Shown: positions 1-10,728 of the stretch, one piece after another
Position numbering within the stretch: position 1 is the stretch's first letter
How the letters are laid out: the number at the start of each line of letters is the position of its first letter
Assembly: GCA_000226015.1 (NCBI GenBank)
Contig: JH154085.1
Span: 21,600-50,598, forward strand
From: Mnemiopsis leidyi
Taxonomy: Eukaryota; Ctenophora; Tentaculata; Lobata; Bolinopsidae
DNA length: 28,999 nucleotides
Reading direction: 5' to 3'
The notes under the pieces: model-generated
Told to the model about the DNA's origin: nothing
Seen by the model: only the letters and a program-made list of their open reading frames with translations
Databases searched by the model: none
Translations under genes and position numbers: made by a program

Positions 1-134
1 GTCCTGTAAACTTATCATCCTCAACTTGACACATGCGTCTTACATTCGTTACAACTTACAAGGCTCGATAGGTAGAAATCTGAAAGGACAAAGACGCAAA
101 TTTCGTTGCTTACTGCAATGCCTACTTTACGCTG

Positions 135-1850
135 TGACGCTTCTACCAAGACACCCGTCAAAATAAAGCTAAGGGAACTGGTGTTGCTGTTTATGTTGCT
201 GATTACCTTAATGCTAAAAAATTGAAAATTTATGAGGCTGTTTACCAGATGTAAAATCATTGTTTGTTCGTATTACCCTACCAAGTAACCCCAACCCACT
301 GACTTGTGGTTTTTAACAGACCACCTAATGGTAACTTTGAGACATTTATTGGTGAATTTAACCACTGAAACAATCTTCTTCCAAAATCCGATACCCGAAT
401 TATTGGTGATTTCAACTTAGACCTCCTAAAAATAAATTGTATATCTTGAATCAATAATGCACCCACCAATTCGAAGAATCATTCATGCGAGCTGACCTAT
501 CCCCACACATAGGAGAAACGGTTGCAAACCATCGTATATTGATAACGTTCTGACCAGTTACCCTGCAAATGTCATCCCCTCAAGAACCAGACACTCTGAC
601 TGTCGACCACCACTGCAAAAAAAGTTGCATGGCGGTAGGATTCCTACATTAATCAAAAATCGGTCTAACCGAAATTTTTCGGACAAACGGATTCAAATAC
701 AATTTCTTTGCAATTTTAAGTTTTTTGGTTGAAACTTTCGTCGTGAATAAGACGTTACTTTGCGGTTTAGAACTAACTTTTTCGTCTAGAAAAGTATAAA
801 CTGATGCGATTTTTCTGCTTGAAACTGATTTTTCGGTCAGAATATGATGTATGGGTTAAAAACGGATGTTTCAGATTACATATCGATGTTATTTTTTCGG
901 CTAGAAACTGATTTTTTGGTTGGAAATTAATTTTTCGGTCAAAAAATGGATGGCCGCAAAAAATCGATTCCAACCGAAATTGTCCTACCAGTAAAAAAAT
1001 ATTTTTTTGCACCTATGCTGTCGACCACCTAGCTGTATTTAAGACCACCAACATTCATATCAAACTTAGTCCAAGCAAGAGAAAAATGTCCGACTCTTAG
1101 ACTTATTCAAATAAAAACTTTGAGCAGTTCGTTAAAAACTTGATACTGACCTTTCTAAGATAACTTCTGTCAATGAATTATCTGAGTTTAAATCAATTTT
1201 TCACAGTGCTCTTGATCTACAATGTACTCAGGCTGAAAATAACTAAGCACTCTCTAAGAAAAATACCTGGATATTGGATAACTGATAGTATCAAAACTGC
1301 CATTGATAGAAAACTCAAAACATGAAATGAAAGATGATTGGGTTAAAACTATCGATTTTAAAAAGATACCACTTGGTGATCAACTTCTTAAAAAACGCTT
1401 TACTGATTACAGAAGAGTTCTCAAAGCAGTAATTAATACAGCAAAGAGTTTTTACAACTGTAATATCATTATATTCTTTGTATATTTATTGATTTGAGTA
1501 AAGCATTCGACACCATATATAGACCATATTAATCTCCTTAAATTGAAGCTAGACAGGCATGTAATAAGAGGTAATGCTAACTGTCTCATCAAAAGCTATC
1601 ATTCCAACAGAATACGATATACTGAAAAAATCGGATCCCCTGACAGTTCTTTTTGGTGTACCACAAGGCTCAGTGCTAGGACGTCTATTATTTTTTCTTT
1701 TCATAAACGACATATCTAACTGCTCAGATCTAGGCCTCTTTATCCTATTTGCACATGACACCAAACTATTTGTTGAGGGAACATCCCTTGAACTCTTGAA
1801 GATGCATACCAAAAAGGAAACTCAGTCCTCTGTCGTGTAAGAGAATCTAT
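135..1850 (+). mobile_element. Decayed non-LTR (LINE) retrotransposon, endonuclease and partial reverse transcriptase
   Basis: This is a dead LINE of the CR1/jockey type, read in several frames. Translation around 140-240 gives a GTGVAVYVADYL stretch. Around 313-430 it gives RPPNGNF and then IGDFNLDLL, both typical of the apurinic-like endonuclease. At about 1021-1050, just past an inserted element, the VDHLAVFKTTN stretch matches the endonuclease SDH-type active-site region. A weakly coding linker (for example WITDSIKTAIDRK at about 1270-1312) follows. Reverse transcriptase then begins abruptly near 1475 with IDLSKAFDTI (motif A) and continues with VPQGSVLG and LFIND. The usual FADD box near 1748 reads FAHD, so one catalytic aspartate is lost. 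Stops, frameshifts and a missing part of the RT domain make it inactive. The family name is inferred from motifs only. Confidence 0.85.
601..1029. mobile_element. MITE-like insertion with 11-bp target-site duplication, nested in the LINE
   Basis: The 11 bases TGTCGACCACC occur at 601-611 and again at 1019-1029, flanking about 407 bp unlike the LINE. Joining the flanks restores the endonuclease SDH-type stretch of the host LINE, which supports a true insertion. The ends are imperfect inverted repeats: TGCAAAAAAA near the left end and its complement near the right end, each with GGTAGGA a few bases further in. The interior is made of degenerate repeats of about 20 bp around TTTTTCGGTC. No transposase is encoded, so it is non-autonomous. 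An 11-bp duplication would suit a Mutator-like (MULE) element; that assignment is an inference. Confidence 0.65.
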
Positions 1851-1959
1851 GGTGCTGAACAAATTACATATCTGCCACTCTATACAGAATAAGAGATTCG
1901 GTTCCAGACGATTTGCATCAAGACCTTTATCATACACTATTTGAATCACGCTTCGTTTC

Positions 1960-2335
1960 AATTAAAATTGAGAAGCCATAATTGCTCCCAATAGGTACTC
2001 CAACTCGTTCAGGTCTTGGATTATGGCATCGTGACAAGCTGTATTACCAATCAGTTTTAAATCATCTGCAAAAAGCTTGATACTACTTTTAATATTATCA
2101 GGCAGGTCGATGATTAATTACTCAATTAACAGTCGATGATTTATAATACAATTAACAGACACATGAAAAAGTCCAGACAAAACTTGTTTAATCTCAGAAA
2201 ATTCTCCATTTACACCAACTTTTGAAGTTCTATTAGTTAATAAATCTCTTATAATGTTAAGAACTTTTCCTCTTATACCAATATTGTCCTTCTATTACTC
2301 TTGACTGGCCATTGTTGTGTAGCATTGGTTAAATG
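1960..2335 (-). mobile_element. Second LINE reverse-transcriptase relic, minus strand
   Basis: The minus strand of about 1984-2106 reads LPDNIKSSIKLFADDLKLIG and continues for about 20 more codons, with an intact FADD catalytic box. Further upstream on the same strand (plus positions about 2178-2275) it reads LNIIRDLLTNRTSKVGVNG, the segment normally found before the VPQG motif. The VPQG region itself is degraded and includes a 26-bp tandem duplication. Orientation and sequence differ from the plus-strand LINE to its left, so this is an independent relic. There is no continuous reading frame. Confidence 0.75.
2107..2158. repeat. Imperfect 26-bp tandem duplication inside the LINE relic
   Basis: TCGATGATT followed by about 9 variable bases and CAATTAACAG occurs twice head to tail. 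It interrupts the reverse-transcriptase reading frame of the minus-strand LINE relic. Confidence 0.6.
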
Positions 2336-2631
2336 CCAATCAATCGAAAGAATTGTTTTAATTAGAATCTGTTTAATTTGTCAGCAATAAACACAACTTT
2401 GTAATTACTTTATTGATGATATCATATTTGTTTTACAGCTGAAAGTTACTTAATAATACTCAAGTTTTAGAGTATTTCTCGAATAAATAATTGACTGCAA
2501 TCTAATATGCAATGTGTGTAAGTTTCATTTTGACTATCATTCATCCCATTCAAAAGTATGAGCAGATCTTATCAATGATTGGCAACGCAATTGTAGGATG
2601 TAGAACTTACCTCCTATCAACAATTCCTAAA

Positions 2632-5600
2632 ATGTCTTCTTGGTTCTCCTTCCCCTCTCAAGAGACAGTTGAGAAAGAGTTCCAGCTGAGTTTCGTCAAA
2701 CTGGACAACATGCTTCATGATTACTATGTCAAGAACAAGGACAATGAAATCTTTGTGAATCAAGTATGTTAATATAGCTTAATTTTAGACATACATGTGC
2801 TTATTCTTTAAAATAAATTTATTCACTGAATTGATCAAATTTATTTCGGTGAGATTTATTCATCTGTGGCTCTAGGGACCACTTGCATAACACTTTTGGG
2901 AGATTTAAAACATTTCAGATTGAGTGCAGAATGCAGTATCATGTTAAGATAAATTCCATTTCAGGTGAGAACTCATGTTTTTAGCATGGTCAAAGCCTTT
3001 ACAAACTTGGAGACACTTGCCCAGACAGTGCACCAGGAAAACTTGAAATATGAAGTGAGTTGGACATACATATTAAGATAATCATGACTCCCCTGCTTAC
3101 TTGGTCATTAACGTTGTACTGCTAACTCACTACGTTGATATAACTTTATAAAAGATTTGCTTCCTCGTTTGCAGGCAAAACTTGTAAGCATGAAGCACGA
3201 TTTAGCTGAGACGAAAAAAGAAGTGGCGGTTCTAGAAAAAGACAATGAAGTGAGGCTATGTCAACTACATGAGGCTACTTCTGGAAATATGCTTAGATTC
3301 GTAAGTGAAGTTTTGTAGCCCCTTCAACTTAATAAGATGAATTAAATTGCGCCCTGAATAAGTCTTAGATTAAATGTTGCTTCCTGGAAAATTTGGTGCA
3401 CTTGACTTGAGTACATGGTAACAGTTAATATAGGTTTCTTACTTCAGAACAACTTGGCAGAGCAGCAGCGCATGTTAGTAGAAAGAGAAGCATGGCTAAA
3501 TGCTCAACTGGACGAAGCAAACAAGGAAAACAAAGAGCTTCACGAAGACCTGGTATCGACCATGAAGGATCTTGGTGGGTGCAAGGTTACGATTAAATAC
3601 ATGGACAAGGAGATTATAGGCCGGATACAGCAGCTACAGCTCATGCAACAGGGGCTGGACAAGCACCCTAACACTTTGACCTGGAACACTATCGAGGCTG
3701 AAATCTCTCTCAATAGACACAAGGTATGAACATCATTTTGTAATTCTGCTGACAAAGTTTTCTCAAAGCACTGATCTACCAATCAATACCAAAAACGAAA
3801 TTGCTTATTTTCATCTCGCTCAAGGATCACTAGGTATATGAGACTGTGTTGGGTTTAGCTGAAAATTTCACCGTTTCAGGCAGTTATATATGCACACAGC
3901 ATGAGAAAGAAAGGCAGTATTAAAAAATGTCCTTATCGACGAGGCTTGGTTCGGACTGTGTTACTGCAACGCGGATCTGAGGGACTTGGTCTCAGTATAA
4001 CTGTGAGTACTAACACTGAACATCCAAACTTCGAACATTCCAAAAACCGTGAAGATGGCAATAGCAACACATCGCAAGCAAAAATTTGACCTCAATAGAA
4101 AAATTAAACATGGCTTGAAATCCCAATTTGATGAAAATATTTTTACCTACCTTTCTGTATAATTATTTTAATTCTAGAATAAATATTTCATTGCGAGAAG
4201 ATAGGAAAAATTAGCATCTGTCAAATTTTTTCATTGTTTTCATATTTGAATATCCTTTTGGCACTCAAGAGTGTGCCTTACATACCAAAGGTTAAGTTTC
4301 ATGAGCCAAACAGATTTCATTGGAATCAGAATATCTATTTCAATAGCAAATTTTATGACTAAGTTGAGTACAAGTGATACCATCTCGTTCGTATGAAGTA
4401 TAAGTAACGTTTCATCCTTTAAGCGTAGGACATGATCACACTATAAAATTATCAAGTTCAAAATTTAACATATTACTCAAAATTAAATGTGCAAAACATA
4501 ACATCATCAAACAATATTCAATCTAACGAGATGGTATCACTTGTACTCAACTTAGTCATTAAATTTGTCATTCTATGCCAGTTTCCTCAAAATTGTTAAA
4601 AGCAACTTAAGTTAACTTAAATTAATCTTCTGATAAATAACATAATTATTTGTCAATATTTAAAATCGAATCGTAGTTCGGTAAATCTTCTGGCCATTAT
4701 TGACTTTTCTTAATCAAAAACAATGCTTTCTAGACCATCTGGTCTATCTTATCATGTCAGTTTTAATGGCTAACAAAGCTTGTACTTTGCAAGTGCAGCG
4801 ACTATCTGTTCTCCCACGCTAGGGCCTACTGGCTTTCTCTTCTTCATCACTTGAGGTATTTTACTCACTTTGTACTTCCCTTCAAGTCTCGCTTTGTCGG
4901 CCTCTTCTTTAGCTTGTCTTCGCTTCCATTGCCTTAGGAGCTCTTTTTCTGACTTCGACTCTGAAGAATAGGACATGGTATTCCTGTGGAGCTGTTACAA
5001 ATTTCCGAATATTTGTTAAACCTCATTTCGTAACATTCATTGTTCCTGTTTAAGTTCTCGGTAGTCAAATACTTTACATGGTCGGCTCACTGACATAGGT
5101 TGAACTCCAAGAGCAATATATGTTTTTAGAAATGAGATTTTTGAATATTTGAAAATCCCGCAAGAAATATTGTTCTCTATTTCTTATTGTTAGATATGGT
5201 TGGTGAGTAACCTAAGTGCTACCTTATACCAGATGATTGTTTCAAAAATACAAAGTAGTTAAAACATTCGATTTTTAGGGATTTAGCTTTTGTATCATAA
5301 CCCATTTGTCCAGTCATCCGCAAGAAAATAATGCTTAGGTTTTAATGGCTTTTGCGGCAATCATCATGATATAAAAATGCTGTCGTGTAGAACAACGAGT
5401 AAAATTACCTTTCTTCTTAGAATTGCCATTCAACTTATTAGCAGCCTTCAGAGATTTTACTATTCCGGCCATTTTGATAAGAAATTTGATGAAACATAAA
5501 CTGAAGCAATTGATTCTTGATTTTCAACAGTTATAAACAACTTCAAGCAAGAGGTATCTCAACTTACGAAATGTTCGGCACAGCAATTGAGAAATGCAGA

Positions 5601-8600
5601 AAATCTACATATTTTTATGTACACAGTTACCAAGTGCTTTTGTTGGACCGGAATTGATAAATTTTTCTGGGGCACAGCTTTATCAACCTCTGCCATACTT
5701 TAAATCGTAACTTTAGTAGATTCGGACTACCCAGGAACTGGGCTGGTACTCTAATCAATCACGTGATTGACCTTTTTTGGTCAACACGTGTCCCAAACAT
5801 AGATCTTATAATATTCTGTAGGGTTCCCTAGAACGATGGAAGCAAAACGAGCCGTATGGGCTGCCAGAAAATTATATTTCGACCTGATTTTCTGACTTTT
5901 AAGTGCTGTTTTGACACTGAGAGGGCTTTGTTCAATCTATCATAAAGCTGTTCCTTATGCATTAACAGTGTATATAGCTATAATCTATTGCCTTTATAAT
6001 CTATTGCGCACACCAAAGACATTTACTACTTTTTACTAAATTAACTTAAATTTAACATTACAGGGCGGGGCAGACCACAGAGCTCCTATAATCATCTCAG
6101 CGGTTCATCCGGGAAAACCTGCTGACAGGTTGGTTCTGCTTATAGTTTAACTAACATTCTTTCCCGACTGACTGACTATACATTTCCTCCTTCTTCTACA
6201 TCGGTAACAAAGATTAGTTGAATTTTACCTATATTTAATATTATATAATAACCTATAGTTTACTGAGACTCTTTACAATACCTACGGAATTAGACCTAAC
6301 GGTTATATACCATTTAGATAACATTTCTGTAACCTTGCAAGCTAACCTTGGCTGTCAACTTTACAGATGTGAGGACTGAAGATAAACTAAGCACTGCATT
6401 GGAAGACTGACAATCTATCCACTAGATTTCATTTCTGTGACGTTGCCATAACAACACTGTGACATTTCCATAACAACTCTGTTACGTTCCTATAACAACA
6501 CTGCTACGTTTCCATAACAACACTGTCATGTTTCCATAACAACACTGTAACGTTCCTATAATAACACTGTAACGACTCTATAACAACACTGTTACGTTTC
6601 CATAACAACTCTATAACGTTTCCATAGCAACACTGTAACCACTTCATAACAACACTGTAACGACTCTATAACAACTCTGTAACGACTCTATAACAACACT
6701 GTAACGACTCTATAACAACACTGTAACGTTCCTATAACAACAACTAACACTGTAACGAGTAACGACTCTATAACAACGCTGTAACATTTCCATAACAAAA
6801 CTGTTACGTTCCTATAACAACACTGTGACCCAGGTTTGGTGGACTTTATGTAGGAGACGCTATCCTTGTCTGTAACGAGCAGGACCTGCGTGTTATGTCC
6901 CACCAAGACGCAGTGCAGTGTCTCAGTTCTTGTGGAGACGAGCTTGTCCTCAAGGTTTGTACAGAACCACACATGTGGCTAGTCTTATGTCCGTAACATT
7001 TGTTACTTTTTAATTCTATTTGTGACTTTTATCAATGATAACTCGATATTAGAAACTAAAAAGCAAAAAATCCTAACGCTTTAAATGGTGATTGTGATAA
7101 CCTAGGTTTATGATGATAACCCAGGTTAATAATGATAACCCAGGTAAATAATGATTACCCAGGTAAATAATGATAACCAATGCTACTAATGAAAATGATA
7201 ACCCAGGTTGCTCACATAGCGGGTTATGATGACGAGCACCACCTGGAAAAAGCGCCAATTTTGGAGATAGATCCGATACCTAACGAGCGTTACAAGTCCC
7301 AGGGAATACAGAAATACCAGGTAATGATTGGAGATTTAGGACACTTGCTGTTCAAAGATCTGCAGCTCCGTGTAGCTGAGTTTGCAATCGTGGCATCACA
7401 AAGCTATGTCTGATCCGATCCTTATAAAAGTATGAACACATGGATACTTCTGTTTGACCACGGATAATGTATGTGCATCATTCCGTTTGGCTACAAATAA
7501 ACACGTGCAATTTCCCGTCAGGTGGGAAAGTTCCCGCGTGAGAACACGCTGGGCGAGAGGAGCAGTCAAGCGAACGGGGAGACAGTGAATGTCAAGGGAG
7601 CCCCTGTGTTGGACAACGTACTGACAACCAAGAACACAGTCAAAGTTGTCCCGGCTAACTCTATCGGCAATATGACTGGTAAAGTTGCTCCAGCTTTCTG
7701 ATTGAGGCATTTTACTGACAAACTGACAAATTTAAGTACTCACAAATTCGAGTACTAGGTATTGTTAGTGAATTTACGGTTAGGGTAAAATCAAAGATAT
7801 GTTGGAAAATAACGAAAACCTTTTAATCGAGTTATATAGAACCGGCGTCTCTGACCTAATAAGTAGATACTACGATAAATAACCAATTAAGATCATATTA
7901 AGAATTCCAAGACAGTGGAGTCCAACAGCAACCTGATTATGTAGAAGTAGATTACCGTATAAACCATACACCTTTATACTGCGTTGGCACGTTTCACCTA
8001 ACGTTGGCACGTTTCACCTAACGTTTAGAATGAACTCCGACGACCTGCTAAACAATTGCCCCGCACTATCACGACAATTACCACGTTTGTCTACTTCTAA
8101 ATCGCTATGTCATTATGAGGTTATGACATGGCATATGACCTAATTGCCATGACATGACGTGTAATATGCTGTCGTTTGGGATAATATCTACCTGGCTGGA
8201 GTAGCTGTCTCTGTCATTCAGGTTTAAAATTATCTAAAAGTAGTTTAATCCCGCCCTCCTATCATTCTATAACCATCAAAATGTATCTCCTTAACAGGTA
8301 CAAACATTACGGAGCCAGCTAAGCCGTTCGACTACTATTACAACAACGAGAAAGAAGAAGAGGACAATGCAATTCAGATCTCGGTTCCGCACAACTTCAC
8401 CGCTTCCTCACTTCCCCCCGACAACGCCCTGTCACGTGATCCAGAGGAGGTGTGTCTGACCGACACGATTGTTACGGGGCTCCGCGCGCTCGATATCAAG
8501 AACGACAACGTTTCGTACACAGCTGATCCGGGTGATATTGTGTCTGATGTGAGTGTCGTTGCCAATGGTAACGGTGCCGTTACAAGTGGAGTTAAACTTC

Positions 8601-8650
8601 CTATTGGTGAGGTTAAAAGTGAGGCTAAATCTGAGGAAAACAGCTCCTAG
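2632..8650 (+). CDS. GOPC: GOPC/PIST-like Golgi-associated coiled-coil and PDZ protein (10 exons)
   Basis: Exons: 2632-2763, 2965-3054, 3175-3300, 3448-3723, 3880-4002, 6064-6128, 6834-6954, 7207-7320, 7522-7678, 8298-8650. All introns are GT-AG and the phases agree, giving 518 aa (human GOPC is about 460). GOPC binds C-terminal peptides of membrane cargo at the trans-Golgi and steers them towards degradation or recycling. Residues 1-30 contain VEKEFQLSFVKLDNMLHDY, like the vertebrate N-terminus. Residues 60-208 form coiled coil and end in IKYMDKEIIGRIQQLQLM and AEISLNRHK, strong GOPC signatures. The PDZ domain spans about 231-313, with peptide-binding loop GLGLSIT at 243-249, then HPGKPADR and GGLYVGDAIL. 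The acidic C-terminal tail is lineage-specific. In-frame ATGs at 2512 and 2575 lie upstream; 2632 was chosen because homology begins there. The fifth intron (2.06 kb) hosts an antisense gene. Confidence 0.93.
4347..4567. mobile_element. Inverted-repeat element (MITE-like), 43-bp arms, in GOPC intron 5
   Basis: The arms at 4347-4389 and 4525-4567 are reverse complements over 43 bp with one visible mismatch (left arm CAAATTTTATGAC, right-arm complement CAAATTTAATGAC). They enclose a 135-bp AT-rich centre with no coding potential. I see no clear target duplication. The low divergence between the arms suggests a fairly recent insertion. Confidence 0.75.
4770..5472 (-). CDS. Nested antisense two-exon gene, small basic protein of unknown function
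   Basis: I do not recognise this gene. On the minus strand, exon 1 is 5472-5409 and exon 2 is 4960-4770. The intron starts GTAATT and ends with the pyrimidine-rich TCCTATTCTTCAG. The exon phases agree (G plus AG) and give 84 aa ending in a stop. The protein starts MAGIVKSLKAANK and is rich in Lys, Arg and Glu. Its central helix-like stretch is ELLRQWKRRQAKEEADKARL, followed by KYKVSKIPQVMKKRKPVG and a C-terminal EQIVAALAKYKLC. There is no signal peptide or membrane segment; a nuclear or cytosolic basic adaptor would fit. It lies wholly inside intron 5 of GOPC on the opposite strand. A start at 4976 in unspliced RNA would give only 68 aa. Support is splice signals and composition only, with no homologue recalled. 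Confidence 0.6.
6436..6833. repeat. Minisatellite in GOPC intron 6, about 20-bp unit, reaching the exon-7 acceptor
   Basis: About 19 imperfect head-to-tail copies of a 19-22 bp unit close to CATAACAACACTGTAACGTT. The main variants are CGACTCTATAACAACACTGT and CGTTTCCATAACAACACTGT. The array fills most of intron 6, and its last unit runs directly into the acceptor of exon 7 (ACTGTGACCCAG, then GTTTGG). Several units contain X-box-like palindromes, for example GTTTCCATAGCAAC at 6618-6631 and GTTGCCATAACAAC at 6442-6455. Confidence 0.9.
7092..7206. repeat. 19-bp tandem repeat carrying copies of the exon-8 splice acceptor (GOPC intron 7)
   Basis: About six copies of TGATAACCCAGGTTAATAA, at a spacing of about 19 bp near 7095, 7114, 7133, 7152 and 7171. 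The last copy, near 7197, ends in the CCCAG that serves as the acceptor of exon 8. Three upstream copies keep a complete CCCAG-GT and could act as alternative acceptors. Confidence 0.85.
7984..8023. repeat. Perfect 20-bp tandem duplication in GOPC intron 9
   Basis: The unit GTTGGCACGTTTCACCTAAC occurs twice in a row. It lies in the 619-bp last intron of GOPC. No function is apparent. Confidence 0.7.
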
Positions 8651-9271
8651 ATTCTCATGAAACTGTTTGTAGTCTATGTGATGGATGTATGTGAATTCAA
8701 ACTCTTTGTTACGTTTGATATGGAATAATTTTGAAATACAAACGATTAAGCATGGTTTGGCTGTTAATTTGTGTTGAGTTTTGACAATTTCATGTGTATG
8801 AGAGTTGAAAATTTTTACTTGATCAGATTGACCAGGGCTGATCATAGAGATGGAGTGTTATTTAAAGGTCATGTAGCAATTTCAACGAAGGTTTTGCGAT
8901 TCTTTGCTAGTTGAATTGTGTTCATTACACATTCATTCTGAATTAGACACAGTATGTTAGTTTATCGTCAATTCGTCAAGTGGCAAAATCATTGTTCTGT
9001 ATTAACGAAACATATAAGTTGATTTCAATCGTCACACGCGAGTTTGCGTTTGCTTTAGTCAAGTTTTTTACTGTTGACTACAAAGGTTGCAGATTTGTTA
9101 TTTTTATTTGCGTATTTTGCTTTAAATTTCTTGTGGGATTAACGTTATAATTTTATTCCGAAATGTTACTGCTGAATTTGATATATTTGACTTTAATCGT
9201 GTAGAAAAAGTGAAATATGATTTAATTTGAAACAATATTTAAATCGTTCGAAGAAAAAATATTTTTGAGAA

Positions 9272-9347
9272 GGGGTCACAAATTCTAACAGATCAGAAGC
9301 AAGAAAAAAAGCTTTTTAGCTTCTGATTGGTTAAAATTTGTGACCCC
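9272..9347. repeat. Palindromic hairpin, 29-bp arms
   Basis: The arms at 9272-9300 (starts GGGGTCACAAATT, ends CAGAAGC) and 9319-9347 are reverse complements with about three mismatches. An A-rich 18-bp loop separates them. It resembles a foldback transposable-element relic. It is not a terminator in any animal sense. Confidence 0.75.
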
Positions 9348-10308
9348 TCCCCAAATACCTTCCTCTATTATTCTACCAAAAATATTTGAAGACATGGACG
9401 TCTCTGATTTTATTTGATATTAATCTAAATAAATTGATACGAATTTCAAACCTATATTTTTGTTAATTATCTTCTGTGGAACTTTTCCAAATTTTGATTT
9501 GATACAGTAACATCCAAGAATTCCCGATTCTGTCTTGACAAACGTAACTCATGCAAATAACGTTTGATGTTATATTAGTAGCCAGTAGTCTTTTACACCA
9601 AAATATTGTTATGACTTGCCATGAGTATCAGCTTTATAATTTGTAGTGTAGCATGATTGTCTCATGATATTAGGTCGTCCGAGAAATATTTGCACCAAAT
9701 ACCGAACGCTTTTGTGGTCAAAAGGCTATTATTTTATTCCACACATTTGTGGATATGAACGTCTTTAAAAAGTTCCTCCTTTTTAAGTTCTATCCTTTTT
9801 AAGACCAACACAGCAAAGTTACAAAATATAAGCCGTGATTTAAACTTCAATAGGTTTCTTAGTGACACTGCACATGTCATTAGGAACACTTTGACTTTCA
9901 TCAAGCAGAACCATTTCAATATGCGCCTTTATTCCACCGTTTGAAATGAAATAAACTTATCTTAGCCACTTAAATATTCAGTCCCATTATTCCTTAGACG
10001 ACATAATATGGATAATGAATGTTAAATGAGTAATTTGAATTTTGAAAAGTTTATCAGATACTGCTTTGACATAAGAAGTAACTACTCTCTGGAGATTGTT
10101 TTACTTTGCTTCAATTCCAATCAAGTTTATTTAGGTGTTATTCCAGTAAAATTTGTCCTAAAATCAAAATATTAACAATATAGCAAATCGATAAATTCTC
10201 GCCAAAATCTGATAATCTTGAATAGACAATTGCTTATTTAGTAAGATTTTTTCTATTTAAAACTATTTCAACACCACAAATTAAATACACAAATTAAATA
10301 CATTAATT

Positions 10309-10432
10309 AAAATAAGAACGCGTCAGTTTGAAATATCTAACGAAAAGTTTTCTAAAAACGCATTTTCAAGAAAATAAGAACGCGTCAGTTTGAAATATCT
10401 AACGAAAAGTTTTCTAAAAACGCATTTTCAAG
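10309..10432. repeat. Perfect tandem duplication of 62 bp
   Basis: Positions 10309-10370 and 10371-10432 look identical base for base (each begins AAAATAAGAACGCGTCAG and ends CGCATTTTCAAG). The identity implies a recent duplication or a fresh assembly event. It carries no coding potential. Confidence 0.9.
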
Positions 10433-10728
10433 TCCATAGATGATATCAACAAAGTCACTTATTTTGAAGAATGAGACGTGATAACTACTTGCTGCCATAA
10501 GGAATTACAAATGCTTATGTTTTTTCTACGTTTTCACATGGCAATGCGCATGTCCTTAATGATTGAGACAGATTTTAGGCAGGTTTAAAATCAATTATAT
10601 GTCAGTCAAAACTGGTTGCCATAATTTCAATAACTGTTTAATATAATTACGATAAGTATTTCGTGTTACGTTATTTTGTGCCTAAGCGTATAACGTAAGT
10701 TTTCACTGAATTAATTAATCTACTAGGA

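Larger units (their letters stand above)
8651..10728. other. Spacer between GOPC and the RING-finger gene
   Basis: AT-rich DNA without supported coding regions. The first part should contain the GOPC 3' untranslated region. A possible poly(A) signal AATAAA lies near 9427, but I see none close to the stop codon. The stretch holds a hairpin element (9272-9347) and a perfect 62-bp tandem duplication (10309-10432). The promoter of the RING gene probably lies in its last few hundred bases; no clear core motif was seen. Confidence 0.6.

Noticed and set aside
773..1012. Minus-strand open frame of 79 codons
   Set aside because: It lies inside the MITE-like insertion and translates its degenerate 20-bp repeats.
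6688..6972. Minus-strand open frame with repeated CYRNVTVLL-type peptides
   Set aside because: Antisense of the intron 6 minisatellite and of GOPC exon 7; low-complexity repeat translation.
7396..7710. Minus-strand open frame of 104 codons
   Set aside because: Antisense shadow of GOPC exon 9, whose sense strand has clear splice sites and matching phase.
8432..8845. Minus-strand open frame of 137 codons
   Set aside because: Antisense shadow of GOPC exon 10 and its 3' region; no recognisable domain.
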